Source: Aureococcus anophagefferens
Taxonomy: Eukaryota; Sar; Pelagophyceae; Pelagomonadales; Pelagomonadaceae
Direction: 5' to 3'
DNA length: 37,099 nt
NCBI RefSeq assembly: GCF_000186865.1
Contig: NW_008705599.1
Coordinates: forward strand, 153,138-190,236
Program-made: the position numbers and the translations under genes
Notes under the pieces: model-generated
What the model saw: the letters and a program-made list of their open reading frames with translations, nothing else
Database searches by the model: none
What the model was told of the DNA's origin: nothing
Shown: piece after piece, positions 26,957-36,136 of the stretch
Numbering within the stretch: position 1 is the first letter of the stretch
Layout: each line of letters begins with the position of its first letter

Positions 26957-27583
26957 TTAGACGTCCTCGAAACAGACGGCCGACGTCGCGTTGCTCGACA
27001 CGTTGTATTTCAGCGCGAAGTAGAACAGCACGGAGACCATGCCCTCGCTGCGGTAGCTCGTCAGGCTGAACGCGCCGCCCCAGAGCATCAGGAACTGCAC
27101 CGCCGGATGCTGGATCATGTTCCGCTGGTTGATGCCGCTCTTGAGCCCGAGGTCCTGCGCGAGGACCTGGACGATGCCGTAGCCGCCCGCGACGCGCAGC
27201 GCGTAGTTCATGTAGAGATCGGGGATCCACGTGATGAGCCGCTTCGACGCGTTGTAGCGGCAGTCCCAAAACGCCAGCATCGCGAGCGGCAGCAGCATGA
27301 CGAGCGGCGCGGGGTCGATGGTGCTCGACGAGCCGCGAAGCTCGACGCGCCGCAGCCCGAGCTTGCCGTCGACGTAGGCGTTGGCCCAGTCGTGCCAGTA
27401 GATGTTGCAGAGCACGACCACAAGCAGCAGCTCCCAGGGCGCCCCTCGCGCGAACCACACGGGTTGCGCTTGCTGTCCCTCGCCTTTGGCGCGGACCTCG
27501 GCGAGCTCGGCGCGCAGCGCGCGCACCTCGAGCGCCAGCGACGTCGTGTCCATGGCCGAGAGCTCGATCTCGGCGGTACTCAT
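26957..27583 (-). CDS. Unrecognised multi-pass membrane protein
   Basis: 208 aa, single exon, no family recognised. An N-terminal helical, charged segment (LALEVRALRAELAEVRAKGE, coiled-coil-like) precedes likely membrane helices at WELLLVVVLCNIYWH, PLVMLLPLAMLAFWD and AVQFLMLWGGAFSLTSY, and probably GMVSVLFYFALKYN. The loop NASKRLITWIPDLYMNYALR and the segment GLKSGINQRNMIQHP look specific enough to be searchable. The absence of a signal peptide suggests an internal signal anchor. It is convergent with the SPRY gene, 32 bp between stop codons. Confidence 0.75.
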   Translation of the reverse strand: MSTAEIELSAMDTTSLALEVRALRAELAEVRAKGEGQQAQPVWFARGAPWELLLVVVLCNIYWHDWANAYVDGKLGLRRVELRGSSSTIDPAPLVMLLPLAMLAFWDCRYNASKRLITWIPDLYMNYALRVAGGYGIVQVLAQDLGLKSGINQRNMIQHPAVQFLMLWGGAFSLTSYRSEGMVSVLFYFALKYNVSSNATSAVCFEDV

Positions 27584-27702
27584 CTATCTACTCGTTTACG
27601 TGCTCTTCATCTGGGCCGTCAGGCCGTGCGGTGATCCTGAGAGCTCGAGCATCGATTGCCACAAGCTTCAATATAACTTCACCAAAAACTGCAAGTAAAA
27701 CA

Positions 27703-29068
27703 TTAAGACCGGAAGTCCGAGCATATGGCGAAGACGGAGAGGTCGGCCGTGCCGAGGTCGTGGCCGTAGAGGTACTTGTTGTCGTGGAAGGGGTTGAACT
27801 TCCGCTGGACCTGGCGCGTGCCGCTGAACTGCGTGTGCTTGAGGCCGTCCTGCTCGCTCGTGTCGCAGGGCACGATGGGGAGCTGGGTCCGGCGCATGAG
27901 CTGGTGCGTGCCCTCGACGGAGTGCTTCGCGGGGTCGAAGAGCGTCGACAGCGCGATCTCGCGCCTGCGAGGGCCGCGCGCGGTCGAGCGACGGAACGGA
28001 AAAGAAGGGAGACGCGGCGGGGCCGCGCTTGCCGAGCATGCGGTCCGCGAAGACCGTGCGCGCGGAGAAGAAGTAGAGGCGCACGACGGAGTCGTCGTCG
28101 GAGCGGAAGGGCACGAGCACGTCGAGCATCGCGTCGAGGTTCCAGACCGGGTCCGCGGTCGCGGGCTCGTGGCGCGACTTGATCTCGAAGCCCGCGTAGG
28201 ACACGATGCAGTAGGGGTTCATGTCCTTCGCCGGCGCGCCGACGTTGAAGAGTTGCCGCGCGCGGTGCACGGAGACGACGATCTTCACGGGCTGCCGCTC
28301 GAGCGAGGCCAGGTTCGCGAGGCTGTCCTCGCGGCGCGGCAGGTCGTCGACGGCGCGCGCCTTGGGCGACGCCGGCTCGTCGGCCGACGGGCTCTTGGGG
28401 ACGGGCTCGGGCCCGGCGTCGGGCGGCGTCGGGGCGGGCGCGGGCGCGTCGTCGCCGTCGCGCGCGGGCGCGGCGAGGACCTCGCAGCCGTCGGGCGGCT
28501 CCGCGTCCTCGAGGGCCTCGGCCGCCGGGAGCGGCGGCGGCGGCGAGGGGAACTCGCGGCTGAGCTCGATGATGCGCTCCTGCTTGGGCGACACGGCCTC
28601 GGACGGGCTCGGCGGGTCCGGCGGGTCCGGCGGCGCCGGCGCGCGGCGGAGAGGGCTCCGGAAGAAGGCGAAGAGCGACGACGACGTCGCGTCGTCGTCG
28701 GCCCGGCGCCGCGCCGGGCTCCCCAGGACGACGTCGACGTCGTAATCCGCGTCGGAGGACGCGAGCTCGTCGTCGCCGGCCGCGGAGCTCGACTTGGCCG
28801 CGCTCGGAGGCGGCACGGACGCGCTCTTGCGCCGCGGCCGCTCGCGCGGCGGCGCCGTCGCGGCGTCCTCGTACTCGGCGACCCGCGGCGGGACGGCCGC
28901 GGACTTCCGGAAGCGGAGCGGCCGCGGCGGCGTCGCCGGCCCGCCCCGGCCGTCGAAGTGCATCATCGGCGTCGAATTGCTGCGGTCCACGCGGCAGAGG
29001 TTGTGCCAGCCGCTCCGGTGGGCGTGGTACGCGTCGTCGCCGCTCGTCGTCGCGGCCCGGGGCCGCAT
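27703..29068 (-). CDS. C2-domain protein with a long disordered N-terminus
   Basis: 433 aa in two exons (29068-28029 and 27964-27703). Residues 1 to about 250 are Pro/Ser/Ala-rich, acidic and disordered. A C2-type beta-sandwich follows: VKIVVSVHRARQLFNVGAPA, DMNPYCIVSYAGFEIKSRHE, DPVWNLDAMLDVLV, VVRLYFFSARTVFADRMLGK. C2 domains bind phospholipids or proteins, often with calcium; only some of the usual Asp ligands are evident. The C-terminus (REIALSTLFDPAKHSVEGTH) is unassigned. The 64-nt intron at 27965-28028 is phase-consistent only with a GC donor (GGCAA|GCGCGG) and CGCAG acceptor, and GCGCG is repeated at both borders. The ATG at 29068 is the first in frame. Confidence 0.8.
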
Positions 29069-29209
29069 GGTTCGGGAGGGGCCCCGCGGGCGGTCCCCGT
29101 CGGTCGTGTCCCCGCGCGCGGCTGCAGCCCACCTCGTCTCTCGAAGCAACCACACGAAGCCGAGGGGCAGCTTGTGTTCAAAGAGACAAAAGTTAACGTT
29201 GAAGCGGCC

Positions 29210-30451
29210 CTAGCGCGCGGCGCCGGGCACGGGGATCTTCGGGAGGGGCGCGGGGAGCGGGGAGCAGATGTCCCAGTTGACGATGGGGAGGTCGAAGCGC
29301 GTGCCGTTGGCCTCGGCGACCATGGTCTCGAGGATGACGCCGCCCGGCGCGCCGAGGAACGAGTCGACGCCGTCCCAGGAGGCCATGCGGTGGAACCACT
29401 CGACGTTCGCGTCGCGCCACTCGCCGACGAAGGCGCCGAAGCTGTCGTCGCCGCGGACGACGGCCTCCATGCCGAGGTGGTCGTCCATGTACTGGTCGTA
29501 GTTGTCCTCCGTGAGGTTGCCGTGGAGCGCCTCGAGGTAGGCCTCGATGCCCGCGAGGTCCATGTAGCCGCGCTTCGCCCGGGGGTGGTGGAGCCACTGG
29601 ATGTAGAAGGGGTAGGGGTCCGAGCCCACGAAGTGGTTGAGGCCGATGGCGATCTCCGCGCCGCACGCCGCGGGCAGCTCCTGGTCGACGACGAGGCCGC
29701 CCATGTGCCGCTCGACGAAGGCCGCGGCCTCCGCGGGCGTCGTCGAGGCGTAGGACATGCTGTAGGGCCAGACGGGCGGCAGGGACTCGGCGCCGTAGGG
29801 CTCGATGGTCCGGAGGCGCGAAAAGTACGCGGCGTTCGCCGTCGGGATCTTCCGCGGCGCGCAGTCGTCGGCCCCGGACGCGACCGTCGGCCCGTCGTAG
29901 GACGCGAAGGTGTCGCTGACGATCTCCACGAGGATGCCGTGGGGGATCTCGACGAGCACGCTGTAGAGCGTGAGGTTCTCCGCCGGGATGAAGCGCGCGC
30001 GCGGCGAGAAGGGCACGCCGTCGCGCCGGTAGAGCTCCGCGAAGGGGTCCAAGGACCCCGCGGCGAGGGTCATGTGCATGTCCGCGAGCTCGTCGGCCGG
30101 GTTCGCCGCCTCGCTCAGGTTGCCGTGGAGCCACTCCTGGTACCCGTGGAGCTGCACGAGCGACATCGGCCCCGTGGGCTTCCGCGACGTCTCGACGAAG
30201 TGCCAGTGGAACTGCGTGTTGTTCGCGTTGTGCGGGTCGTCGGGGCTGAAGTTGACCCACTTGATGTTCGCGCAGGACCCGTTGCCGCCGTCGACGAGCT
30301 GGTCCGTCCAGAGGCCCCCGACGTATTTCAGCGTAAAGTCCTGGGCCGCGAGCGGGTCCGCGCAGGCGATCGTGTTCTTCCGCGGGCGCAGCGCCGGGAG
30401 GGCCGAGACGATCGCGCAGAGCAGAGCCGCGGCGACGGGACGGCGTCCCAT
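29210..30451 (-). CDS. Unrecognised secreted glycoprotein with two similar halves
   Basis: 413 aa, single exon. The signal peptide is MGRRPVAAALLCAIVSALPA; an in-frame ATG at 30487 would add 12 residues before it. At least six N-glycosylation sequons (NGS, NNT, NLS, NLT twice, NGT) support a secretory location. Two segments are similar. One is FHWHFVETSRKPTGPMSLVQ, then YQEWLHGNLSEA. The other is FYIQWLHHPRAKRGYMDLAG, then YLEALHGNLTED. This suggests an internal duplication. Paired His-bearing strands are reminiscent of VOC/glyoxalase-type domains, but I cannot confirm this and assign no activity. Confidence 0.75.
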   Translation of the reverse strand: MGRRPVAAALLCAIVSALPALRPRKNTIACADPLAAQDFTLKYVGGLWTDQLVDGGNGSCANIKWVNFSPDDPHNANNTQFHWHFVETSRKPTGPMSLVQLHGYQEWLHGNLSEAANPADELADMHMTLAAGSLDPFAELYRRDGVPFSPRARFIPAENLTLYSVLVEIPHGILVEIVSDTFASYDGPTVASGADDCAPRKIPTANAAYFSRLRTIEPYGAESLPPVWPYSMSYASTTPAEAAAFVERHMGGLVVDQELPAACGAEIAIGLNHFVGSDPYPFYIQWLHHPRAKRGYMDLAGIEAYLEALHGNLTEDNYDQYMDDHLGMEAVVRGDDSFGAFVGEWRDANVEWFHRMASWDGVDSFLGAPGGVILETMVAEANGTRFDLPIVNWDICSPLPAPLPKIPVPGAAR

Positions 30452-30621
30452 GCTGGCGTAAGGGCAGCCCTTCTCTTCGCCTCCCATGAAACACGATGCT
30501 TGACTTCGGCACGGTCGACCTGCTCCACAGATCGAGGCGCGGCAACATGCGCGTTAACTTGCGCGGACTTGCGCGGCACATGCACGCGAGACGCGAGCCC
30601 CAGTATGTCTTACCAACACGT

Positions 30622-32154
30622 TTAACAGCACACGTCGGCCGTGAGCGCGGGCTTGGCCGCGTTGCGGCACTCGTACCGCAGCGCGCCGTCGCGCTCCGCG
30701 CGGGCCAATAGGCGCCGGTCGTGGCCCCAGGTCGCTTTTGTGTACGACTTCGAGTTCTTGTCGTGGTCGGTGGCCGGGCACTCGCCGGGCCAGTGGAGCC
30801 AGCACGACGCGCAGCGCTGGCTCGTCCAGAGCGCCGGGGCCGCGGGCGCGTCGCCCGGCGCGCCCGCGCCGAGGCCGAGGAAGTCGCGCGCGCGCGCCGT
30901 GGCCTTCGCCGCGAGCGCCGTCGCCGTGGTGGTCGTCATCGTCGCCCCGGCGCGCCGGAGGTCGCGGGCCCAGGCGTCCGACGCCGCGAGGTCCGCGACG
31001 CCGCAGAGCGCGAGCCCCCGGCCCGCGCAGGCCTCGGCGGCCGCTCCGCCGTCGCGCGCGCGCGGCGCCGCGGCGCCGACCTGCGGCCGCGCGGGCCGCG
31101 GTCGCGGGGCGCCGCCGAGGAGGCGCCGCCAGAGGCCGTCGTCGTAGGGCACCGTCGTCACCTCGCCCTTGGCGGGCCCGCGGAACGCGTAGAGGCGCAC
31201 GGCCCTGTTGTCGATGTCCGTGAGCGCGATGAGGTCCGTGCCCGGGAGCCGCGTCATCGCGTGGGGCCGCGAGAAGTGCGCCGCCGAATACGGGCCGTCG
31301 ACCCAGTTCACGCTCCGGGTCCGCGCCGTGAGGAGCCGGCAGGCCTCGCCGACCTCGAAGAGGCCCTTGCACCCGGCGCCCTGCTGGGGCCCGGAGATGA
31401 CGTAGAAGAGGCCGTCGGCCTTGACGGCGTCGCGCGCGTGGTGGCCGTTGCAGGCCGACTGGACCTTCACGGCCCGCGGCGCGGCGGACGCGTTCCGCGT
31501 TTTCAGGACCAAAACGGCGCCCATCGTCGTCGCGAGGAGCTCGTTCTCGTCGTCGGCGAACTGGAGCCCCGCGGCGCCGTCGGCCTCGAGGATCCGTTTC
31601 GCGGGCATCGCCGCGCCCGTGCGGCGCGGGTCGAAGGCGAAGACGCCCCGGGAGAGGTGCGCGACGTACCCGGCGCTTCCGTCGGCCGAGACCCGCACCA
31701 TCCGCAGCTTCCCCGAGTGCGTGAGGTTCGCGCCGTCGACGACCAAGGCGAGCGGCGCCACGGACGCGTTGCCGAGGCCGGCGAAGTCGCGGCGCGCCGC
31801 CATGGCCGCGAGCGGCTCGGGCAGCGAGACGCGCCAGAACTCGGCGCCGTGGTTCGAAGTGACGTACGCGAAGCCGCAGGTCGGGCAGGACGCGACGCCC
31901 GTCAGCGACACCCAGGTCTGCGGGTCCGAGGCCGCCGTGACGCGCGTGCCGTTCTTGTCGAGCGGCCAGGACAGCGCGCCGACGGCGCCGCCGAGCTTCG
32001 CGTCGACGACGAGGAGCGCGTTGATATTCGAGTCGGCGATCACGACGTAGCGCGCATCGATGGCGTAGATCCCGACGGGACCCTTGCCCGTCGACGAGCA
32101 TTGCGGCACGAGCGCCGCGACGACGACGCATCGGATCGCACGCAGGAGGCTCAT
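30622..32154 (-). CDS. Secreted beta-propeller-like (NHL/YncE-type) protein with Cys-rich C-terminus
   Basis: 510 aa, single exon. The signal peptide MSLLRAIRCVVVAALVPQCS starts at 32154. The body has repeated strands typical of propellers: GIYAIDARYVVIADSNINAL, LLVVDAKLGGAVGALSWPLD, LTGVASCPTCGFAYVTSNHG, YVAHLSRGVFAFDPRR, HAMTRLPGTDLIALTDIDNR. There are several N-glycosylation sequons. After an Ala/Arg-rich linker the C-terminal part is Cys-containing (SQRCASCWLHWPGECPATDH, LTADVCC), suggesting disulfides. The function is not known. It is followed on the same strand by the preceding secreted-glycoprotein gene, 170 bp away. Confidence 0.75.
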   Translation of the reverse strand: MSLLRAIRCVVVAALVPQCSSTGKGPVGIYAIDARYVVIADSNINALLVVDAKLGGAVGALSWPLDKNGTRVTAASDPQTWVSLTGVASCPTCGFAYVTSNHGAEFWRVSLPEPLAAMAARRDFAGLGNASVAPLALVVDGANLTHSGKLRMVRVSADGSAGYVAHLSRGVFAFDPRRTGAAMPAKRILEADGAAGLQFADDENELLATTMGAVLVLKTRNASAAPRAVKVQSACNGHHARDAVKADGLFYVISGPQQGAGCKGLFEVGEACRLLTARTRSVNWVDGPYSAAHFSRPHAMTRLPGTDLIALTDIDNRAVRLYAFRGPAKGEVTTVPYDDGLWRRLLGGAPRPRPARPQVGAAAPRARDGGAAAEACAGRGLALCGVADLAASDAWARDLRRAGATMTTTTATALAAKATARARDFLGLGAGAPGDAPAAPALWTSQRCASCWLHWPGECPATDHDKNSKSYTKATWGHDRRLLARAERDGALRYECRNAAKPALTADVCC

Positions 32155-32236
32155 CGGCACTCGATGGCTGCTTCCTTATCGGATCGCATGCGGGAGGCCC
32201 ATCGGCTCGGCTCTTTGGTTCAGGTGCAGTTCAACG

Positions 32237-33655
32237 TTATCGCGACGTGGACCCCTCGGACGCGGACGACGCGCGCCGTCGCGGGCCGCGGGCCGCGGCG
32301 GCGCTCGTCTGGCGTCGCCGCCGCCGCTTGACGGGCGGCAGGGAGCCCCGGCGCGGCGGCGGCGGCGGCGCGACGCGCGGCGCCGCGGCGGTCTGGACGT
32401 CGACGATGCGCGCGGCGCGCTCGTCGATGGACCGCGACACGAGGAGGCGCCGCGCGCGGAGGTCCGCGAGGAGCGCCTTCGCGTCGACGCCGCGGCGCTT
32501 CATGTCCTTCAACGAGCAGCCGAGGCCCCGGCTCCCGAGGACGTCGGCGACCTTGCGCGCGAGCGCCTCCCGCTCGCGCCGGAGGCCGTCGAGCGCCGCG
32601 CTGTCGTCGTAGAGCGCCCGGAACGTCGCGCCGTCGTCGCTGCGCTCGTCGTCGTCGTCGTCGTCGACGGCCGCGGCCTCCGCGGCGAGGCGCCGGTAGA
32701 CGCCCCACTCCTCGAAGACGGGCTCGAACAAAGGCGCGCCGCCGGCGGGGAGCCGCTCGTCGTGGCCGACGACCAAAAAGCCCTGATCCGCCGTGGCGGC
32801 GTGGATGGCCTCGAGGAGCTTCGCGCGCTCGGCCCTCGCCAGGTACATGAAGCCGCTGTGGCGGCAGAAGACGAGATGGTAGGCGCCCTCGCGCAAGCCC
32901 TCGACCTTGCGCAGATCCAGCGACGAGAACGTCACGCTCCCGCGGAACCGCGGCTTCACCGTCGCCGCCTCCGCGCCGTCGGACTCGTCCCGGCCGACGG
33001 CGAAGAGCGCCGCGCGCACGTCCTCGGGCAGGTCTGAAAAGCTGTCGACGCTCGCCGCGTTGTCGCCCGGCGACGCGATCTCGAGGCGGTACCGGCCCGC
33101 GCGCGCGACGGCCAGCGAGTCGCCGTCGAGGTCCGTCGCGTCGACGGCGACGTCGCGCTGGCCGCCCATCCTCGCGCCCGCGCCCGACGACGCCCAGCGC
33201 CGCCAGTACGCGGCGAGCGCGTAGGGCTCCTGCCCCGTGGAGCAGCCCGCGCACCACGCGCGGACGACGGCGTCGCCGGCGCCGCGCGCCGCGTCCGCGA
33301 CGCGGCGGAAGACCTGCGCCTGCAAGAAGTCGAAGACGTGGTTCCGGTTCCACTGCGTGAAATTGATGCGCAAGAGGCCGTCGAGCGCCGCGTCCTCCGC
33401 CGCCGTGCGCTCCAGTGCCGCGTAGGCCGCGACGCCGTCGGCGTTCGCCGGGACGTCGACGCCCAGCACCGCCAGGCGCTGAATGATGCGGTGGCGCACG
33501 ACGCGGAGGCAGGACGGGTGGAAGCCGCGGCTGTCGTAGCCCCGCGCCTTGAGCAGCTGCGCGAGCGCGTCGTCGCGCTGGTCCGACGGTTTTGTGAGCG
33601 CGTCCTCCGGCGGCGCGGGCGCGGGCGGGCAGCTCATGGGCAGCTCGGCCATCAT
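32237..33655 (-). CDS. CheR-type SAM-dependent methyltransferase
   Basis: 472 aa, single exon. The N-terminal CheR subdomain is present (LLKARGYDSRGFHPSCLRVV, LLRINFTQWNRNHVFDFLQA). The SAM domain follows: AWCAGCSTGQEPYALA (motif I), VDATDLDGDSLAVARAGRY, VTFSSLDLRK, YHLVFCRHSGFMYLARAER and GFLVVGHDERLPAGG. In bacteria CheR methylates glutamates of chemoreceptors. The family's usual NVLIYF after the CR motif reads HSGFMYL here, so the substrate may differ. A C-terminal extension has an Asp run, a helical segment (GLRREREALARKVADVLG) and a basic tail. No targeting signal is visible. Bacterial origin by transfer is plausible, although base composition matches its neighbours. The start at 33655 lies 93 bp from the divergent gene at 33749. 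Confidence 0.83.
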   Translation of the reverse strand: MMAELPMSCPPAPAPPEDALTKPSDQRDDALAQLLKARGYDSRGFHPSCLRVVRHRIIQRLAVLGVDVPANADGVAAYAALERTAAEDAALDGLLRINFTQWNRNHVFDFLQAQVFRRVADAARGAGDAVVRAWCAGCSTGQEPYALAAYWRRWASSGAGARMGGQRDVAVDATDLDGDSLAVARAGRYRLEIASPGDNAASVDSFSDLPEDVRAALFAVGRDESDGAEAATVKPRFRGSVTFSSLDLRKVEGLREGAYHLVFCRHSGFMYLARAERAKLLEAIHAATADQGFLVVGHDERLPAGGAPLFEPVFEEWGVYRRLAAEAAAVDDDDDDERSDDGATFRALYDDSAALDGLRREREALARKVADVLGSRGLGCSLKDMKRRGVDAKALLADLRARRLLVSRSIDERAARIVDVQTAAAPRVAPPPPPRRGSLPPVKRRRRRQTSAAAARGPRRRASSASEGSTSR

Positions 33656-33748
33656 CGGCGTTGGCGCAGCACCTTGCCTGCGAGCCCGGCCCTCGACTGA
33701 CTCGAGAGAAACAATCGTCTCACGTTTCGACGCGACCCGGACGCCATC

Positions 33749-34714
33749 ATGCACTACGGCTCGACGGGGTACGAGGAGCTCAAGGAGAGCGAGTCGCCGC
33801 TGCTCCGGCCGGGCTTCGACGAGATTTCCGGGGGCGCGCCGCCGAAGGAGTCGGAGTACCTGAACGTGAATCGGCGAACGCGCTCCCTGTTGCCCCGCTA
33901 CTGCGGCTTCCTCGTGCTCTTCGCCGTGTTCCTCGTCATTTTCCTGCCGATCTTCACGTCGGACACGAAGCGGCACACGCGCCACGAGTACGTCCCCTCG
34001 CCCGAGGATCGCGACTCCGACGACTTCGCGCCCGTCCTCGTGGCGTCGTTCGGCGAGGGCGAGTACGAGTTCGACCTCTACTGCCACGGCTGGCTCGACG
34101 ACCTCGACTTCAACCCCTTCCACTGCGGCAAGCCGGACTACACGCTCTTCTGCCCCCAGCTCTGCGCGGCCGGCACCGCGTGCGCGGACGTTTGCGGAAA
34201 GGCGTGCGAGTCCGAGGAGGACTCCTGGGCCGCCTACTGCGTCATGGACGCCTTCGCGAACCTCGAGGAGACCTGCGCCGGGACCTACGACCCGCAGCCG
34301 CCCGCGCGGCGCCTCGGCGACGAGAAGTCGAAGGAGAAGAAGCCGGAGATCGACGAAGACGAAGTCAACTGGACCCAGTCCTGCGGGTCGCACGCCATGT
34401 GCTCGGGCTGCGACGACATGAAGAACGAGGGCTGCCGCGCCATCTTCGAGGAGCTCCAGTCGTTCATCGGGCTGCCCGACTTGGACGAGTTCCGCGCGAA
34501 GATCGCGTACGGAATCGAGATGGGCACCATGGGCGAGCCCAAGCCCTCCGTCGCGGCCATCGCGCACTGGTCCCTCATGCCCATGATGCTCGAGCCCGAC
34601 TACCTCATGCCGACCTGCGAGAACATGGGCTACGCCTACGCGCCGCGGCCCGGCTTCGACGGCGACCGGCCGCCGCCGCCGCCGGCCGAGCACCGCGCGA
34701 CCCCGACGGCGTGA
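33749..34714 (+). CDS. Single-pass membrane protein with Cys-rich ectodomain, tandem copy A
   Basis: 321 aa, single exon, family not recognised. A short cytosolic N-terminus (MHYGSTGYEELKESESPLLR) precedes one membrane helix (CGFLVLFAVFLVIFLPIF), so it is probably type II. The outer part has many cysteines: DLYCHGWLDDLDFNPFHCGK, LFCPQLCAAGTACADVCGKA, SHAMCSGCDDMKNEGCRAIF and TCENMGYAYAPRPG. There is an NWT sequon in the middle. Copy B downstream (34952-35887) is highly similar throughout. Copy A carries an extra segment (NVNRRTRSLLPRY) before the helix. It looks like a disulfide-stabilised surface or lumenal protein. Confidence 0.82.
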   Translation: MHYGSTGYEELKESESPLLRPGFDEISGGAPPKESEYLNVNRRTRSLLPRYCGFLVLFAVFLVIFLPIFTSDTKRHTRHEYVPSPEDRDSDDFAPVLVASFGEGEYEFDLYCHGWLDDLDFNPFHCGKPDYTLFCPQLCAAGTACADVCGKACESEEDSWAAYCVMDAFANLEETCAGTYDPQPPARRLGDEKSKEKKPEIDEDEVNWTQSCGSHAMCSGCDDMKNEGCRAIFEELQSFIGLPDLDEFRAKIAYGIEMGTMGEPKPSVAAIAHWSLMPMMLEPDYLMPTCENMGYAYAPRPGFDGDRPPPPPAEHRATPTA

Positions 34715-34951
34715 CCACGAGTGTTTGAAAGACCAAAGAGCGCTCGCGCGTCCGTCGGGGACAGCGGCCTCGCCCATGTTAATCCATTTGCCTCAGAGCA
34801 CCGATGATGCAGTAGATGGTGTGCACATTGAAATCATTCACTTTGCCTTTTGACGTCATCGGGGGCAGCCTTTCTCGAGTCCCCCATCCGCGCAGCTCGT
34901 CGTCGTCGCCCCGCGCCTTGAGCGCGTCGCGCCGTTCCGACGGTGTTGGTC
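34715..34951. other. Spacer between tandem copies A and B
   Basis: Contains the 3' flank of copy A (a block near GCGCGTCCGTCGG that recurs after copy B) and the upstream region of copy B, which is less GC-rich (about 34780-34860). No coding sequence was seen. Confidence 0.5.
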
Positions 34952-35887
34952 ATGCACTACGGCTCGACGGGGTACGAGGAGCTCAAGGAGAGCGAGTCGT
35001 CGCTGCTTCGGCCGGGCGTCGCCGAGAATTCCGGGGGCGCGCCGCCGTCGAAATACCTGAATCGGCGAACGGGCTACCTCGTGCTCTTCGCCGCGTGCCT
35101 CGTCGTTTTCCTGCCGATCTTCACGTCGTACACGAAGCGTGACACGCGCACCGAGTACTTCGGGACGGACGAGCCCGCGTCCGACGACGACCTCGAGCCC
35201 GTCCTCGTGGCGTCGTTCGGCTCGGGCGAGTACGAGCTCGACCTCTACTGCCACGGCTACCTCGACGACCTCGACTTCAACCCCTACCACTGCGGCAAGC
35301 CGGACTACACGCTCTTCTGCCCCCAGCTCTGCGCGGCCGGCACCGCGTGCGCGGAGATTTGCGGAGCGGCGTGCGAGTCTCCGGAGGACTCGTGGGCCGC
35401 CACCTGCGTCATGGGCGCCTTCGCGAACCTCGAGGAGACCTGCGCCGGGACCTACGTCCCGCAGCCGCCCGCGCGGCGCCTCGGCGACGAGAACTCGAAG
35501 GAGAAGACGCCGGTGATCGACGAGGACGAGGTCAACTGGACCGCGGACTGCGGGACGCACGCCATGTGCTCGGGCTGCGACGACATGAAGAACGAGGGCT
35601 GCCGCGCCATCTTCGAGGAGCTCCAATCGATCATCTGGCAGCCCGAGTACAACCTCTTCCGCGCGAAGATCGCGTACGGCATCCAGCTCGGCGAGATGGG
35701 CGAGCCCAAGCCCTCCGTGCAGAACATCGCGCACTGGTCCCTCATGCCCACGATGCTCGAGCCCGCCTACCTCCGGTCGGCCTGCGAGAAGATGGGCTAC
35801 GCCTACGCGCCGCGGCTCGGCTGGGACGGCGACTGGATGCGGCCGCCGCCGGTCGAGTACCGCTACCCCGGCGACGTCATAGTCTAG
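34952..35887 (+). CDS. Single-pass membrane protein with Cys-rich ectodomain, tandem copy B
   Basis: 311 aa, single exon, paralogue of the gene at 33749. The same N-terminus (MHYGSTGYEELKESESSLLR) is followed by the membrane helix LVLFAACLVVFLPIF and the same cysteine pattern (LYCHGYLDDLDFNPYHCGKP, AICGAACESPEDSW-like, CSGCDDMKNEGCRAIF). There is an NWT sequon as in copy A. Differences are concentrated in the linker after the helix, in the QSIIWQPEYNLF segment and in the C-terminal tail (RPPPVEYRYPGDVIV). The 3' flanks of both copies also align, so the duplication included downstream sequence. Confidence 0.82.
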   Translation: MHYGSTGYEELKESESSLLRPGVAENSGGAPPSKYLNRRTGYLVLFAACLVVFLPIFTSYTKRDTRTEYFGTDEPASDDDLEPVLVASFGSGEYELDLYCHGYLDDLDFNPYHCGKPDYTLFCPQLCAAGTACAEICGAACESPEDSWAATCVMGAFANLEETCAGTYVPQPPARRLGDENSKEKTPVIDEDEVNWTADCGTHAMCSGCDDMKNEGCRAIFEELQSIIWQPEYNLFRAKIAYGIQLGEMGEPKPSVQNIAHWSLMPTMLEPAYLRSACEKMGYAYAPRLGWDGDWMRPPPVEYRYPGDVIV

Positions 35888-36136
35888 TCGTAATCACGGG
35901 CGTGTGAAGACTAAAGGCCGCTAGCGCGTCCGTCGGAGACGACGACCCCGTCCCGCGGCGAGCGCGCCGCCCCTCGGAGAGCGCGGCCCGACGCGCGCGC
36001 CGTCCCTCGAGAAACGACGGCCGTCGAATCCGCACACCGCGATGCGCAACACATCCATCGATCCCCAGCGCTGGGGCAGGCGTCGGTCCCGCGCCGGGCG
36101 CCTCGAGCGAGCGAGCGAAGCGATGCGGCGCGGCCC

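Noticed and set aside
27776..30625. Very long plus-strand open frame (949 codons)
   Set aside because: It is an antisense shadow of the C2 and secreted-protein genes. GC-rich codons keep opposite frames open, and its product is Arg/Val/Glu-rich with no domain.
32640..32680. GTC repeat as a microsatellite of interest
   Set aside because: It encodes a short Asp run in the CheR-type protein and is ordinary low-complexity coding sequence.
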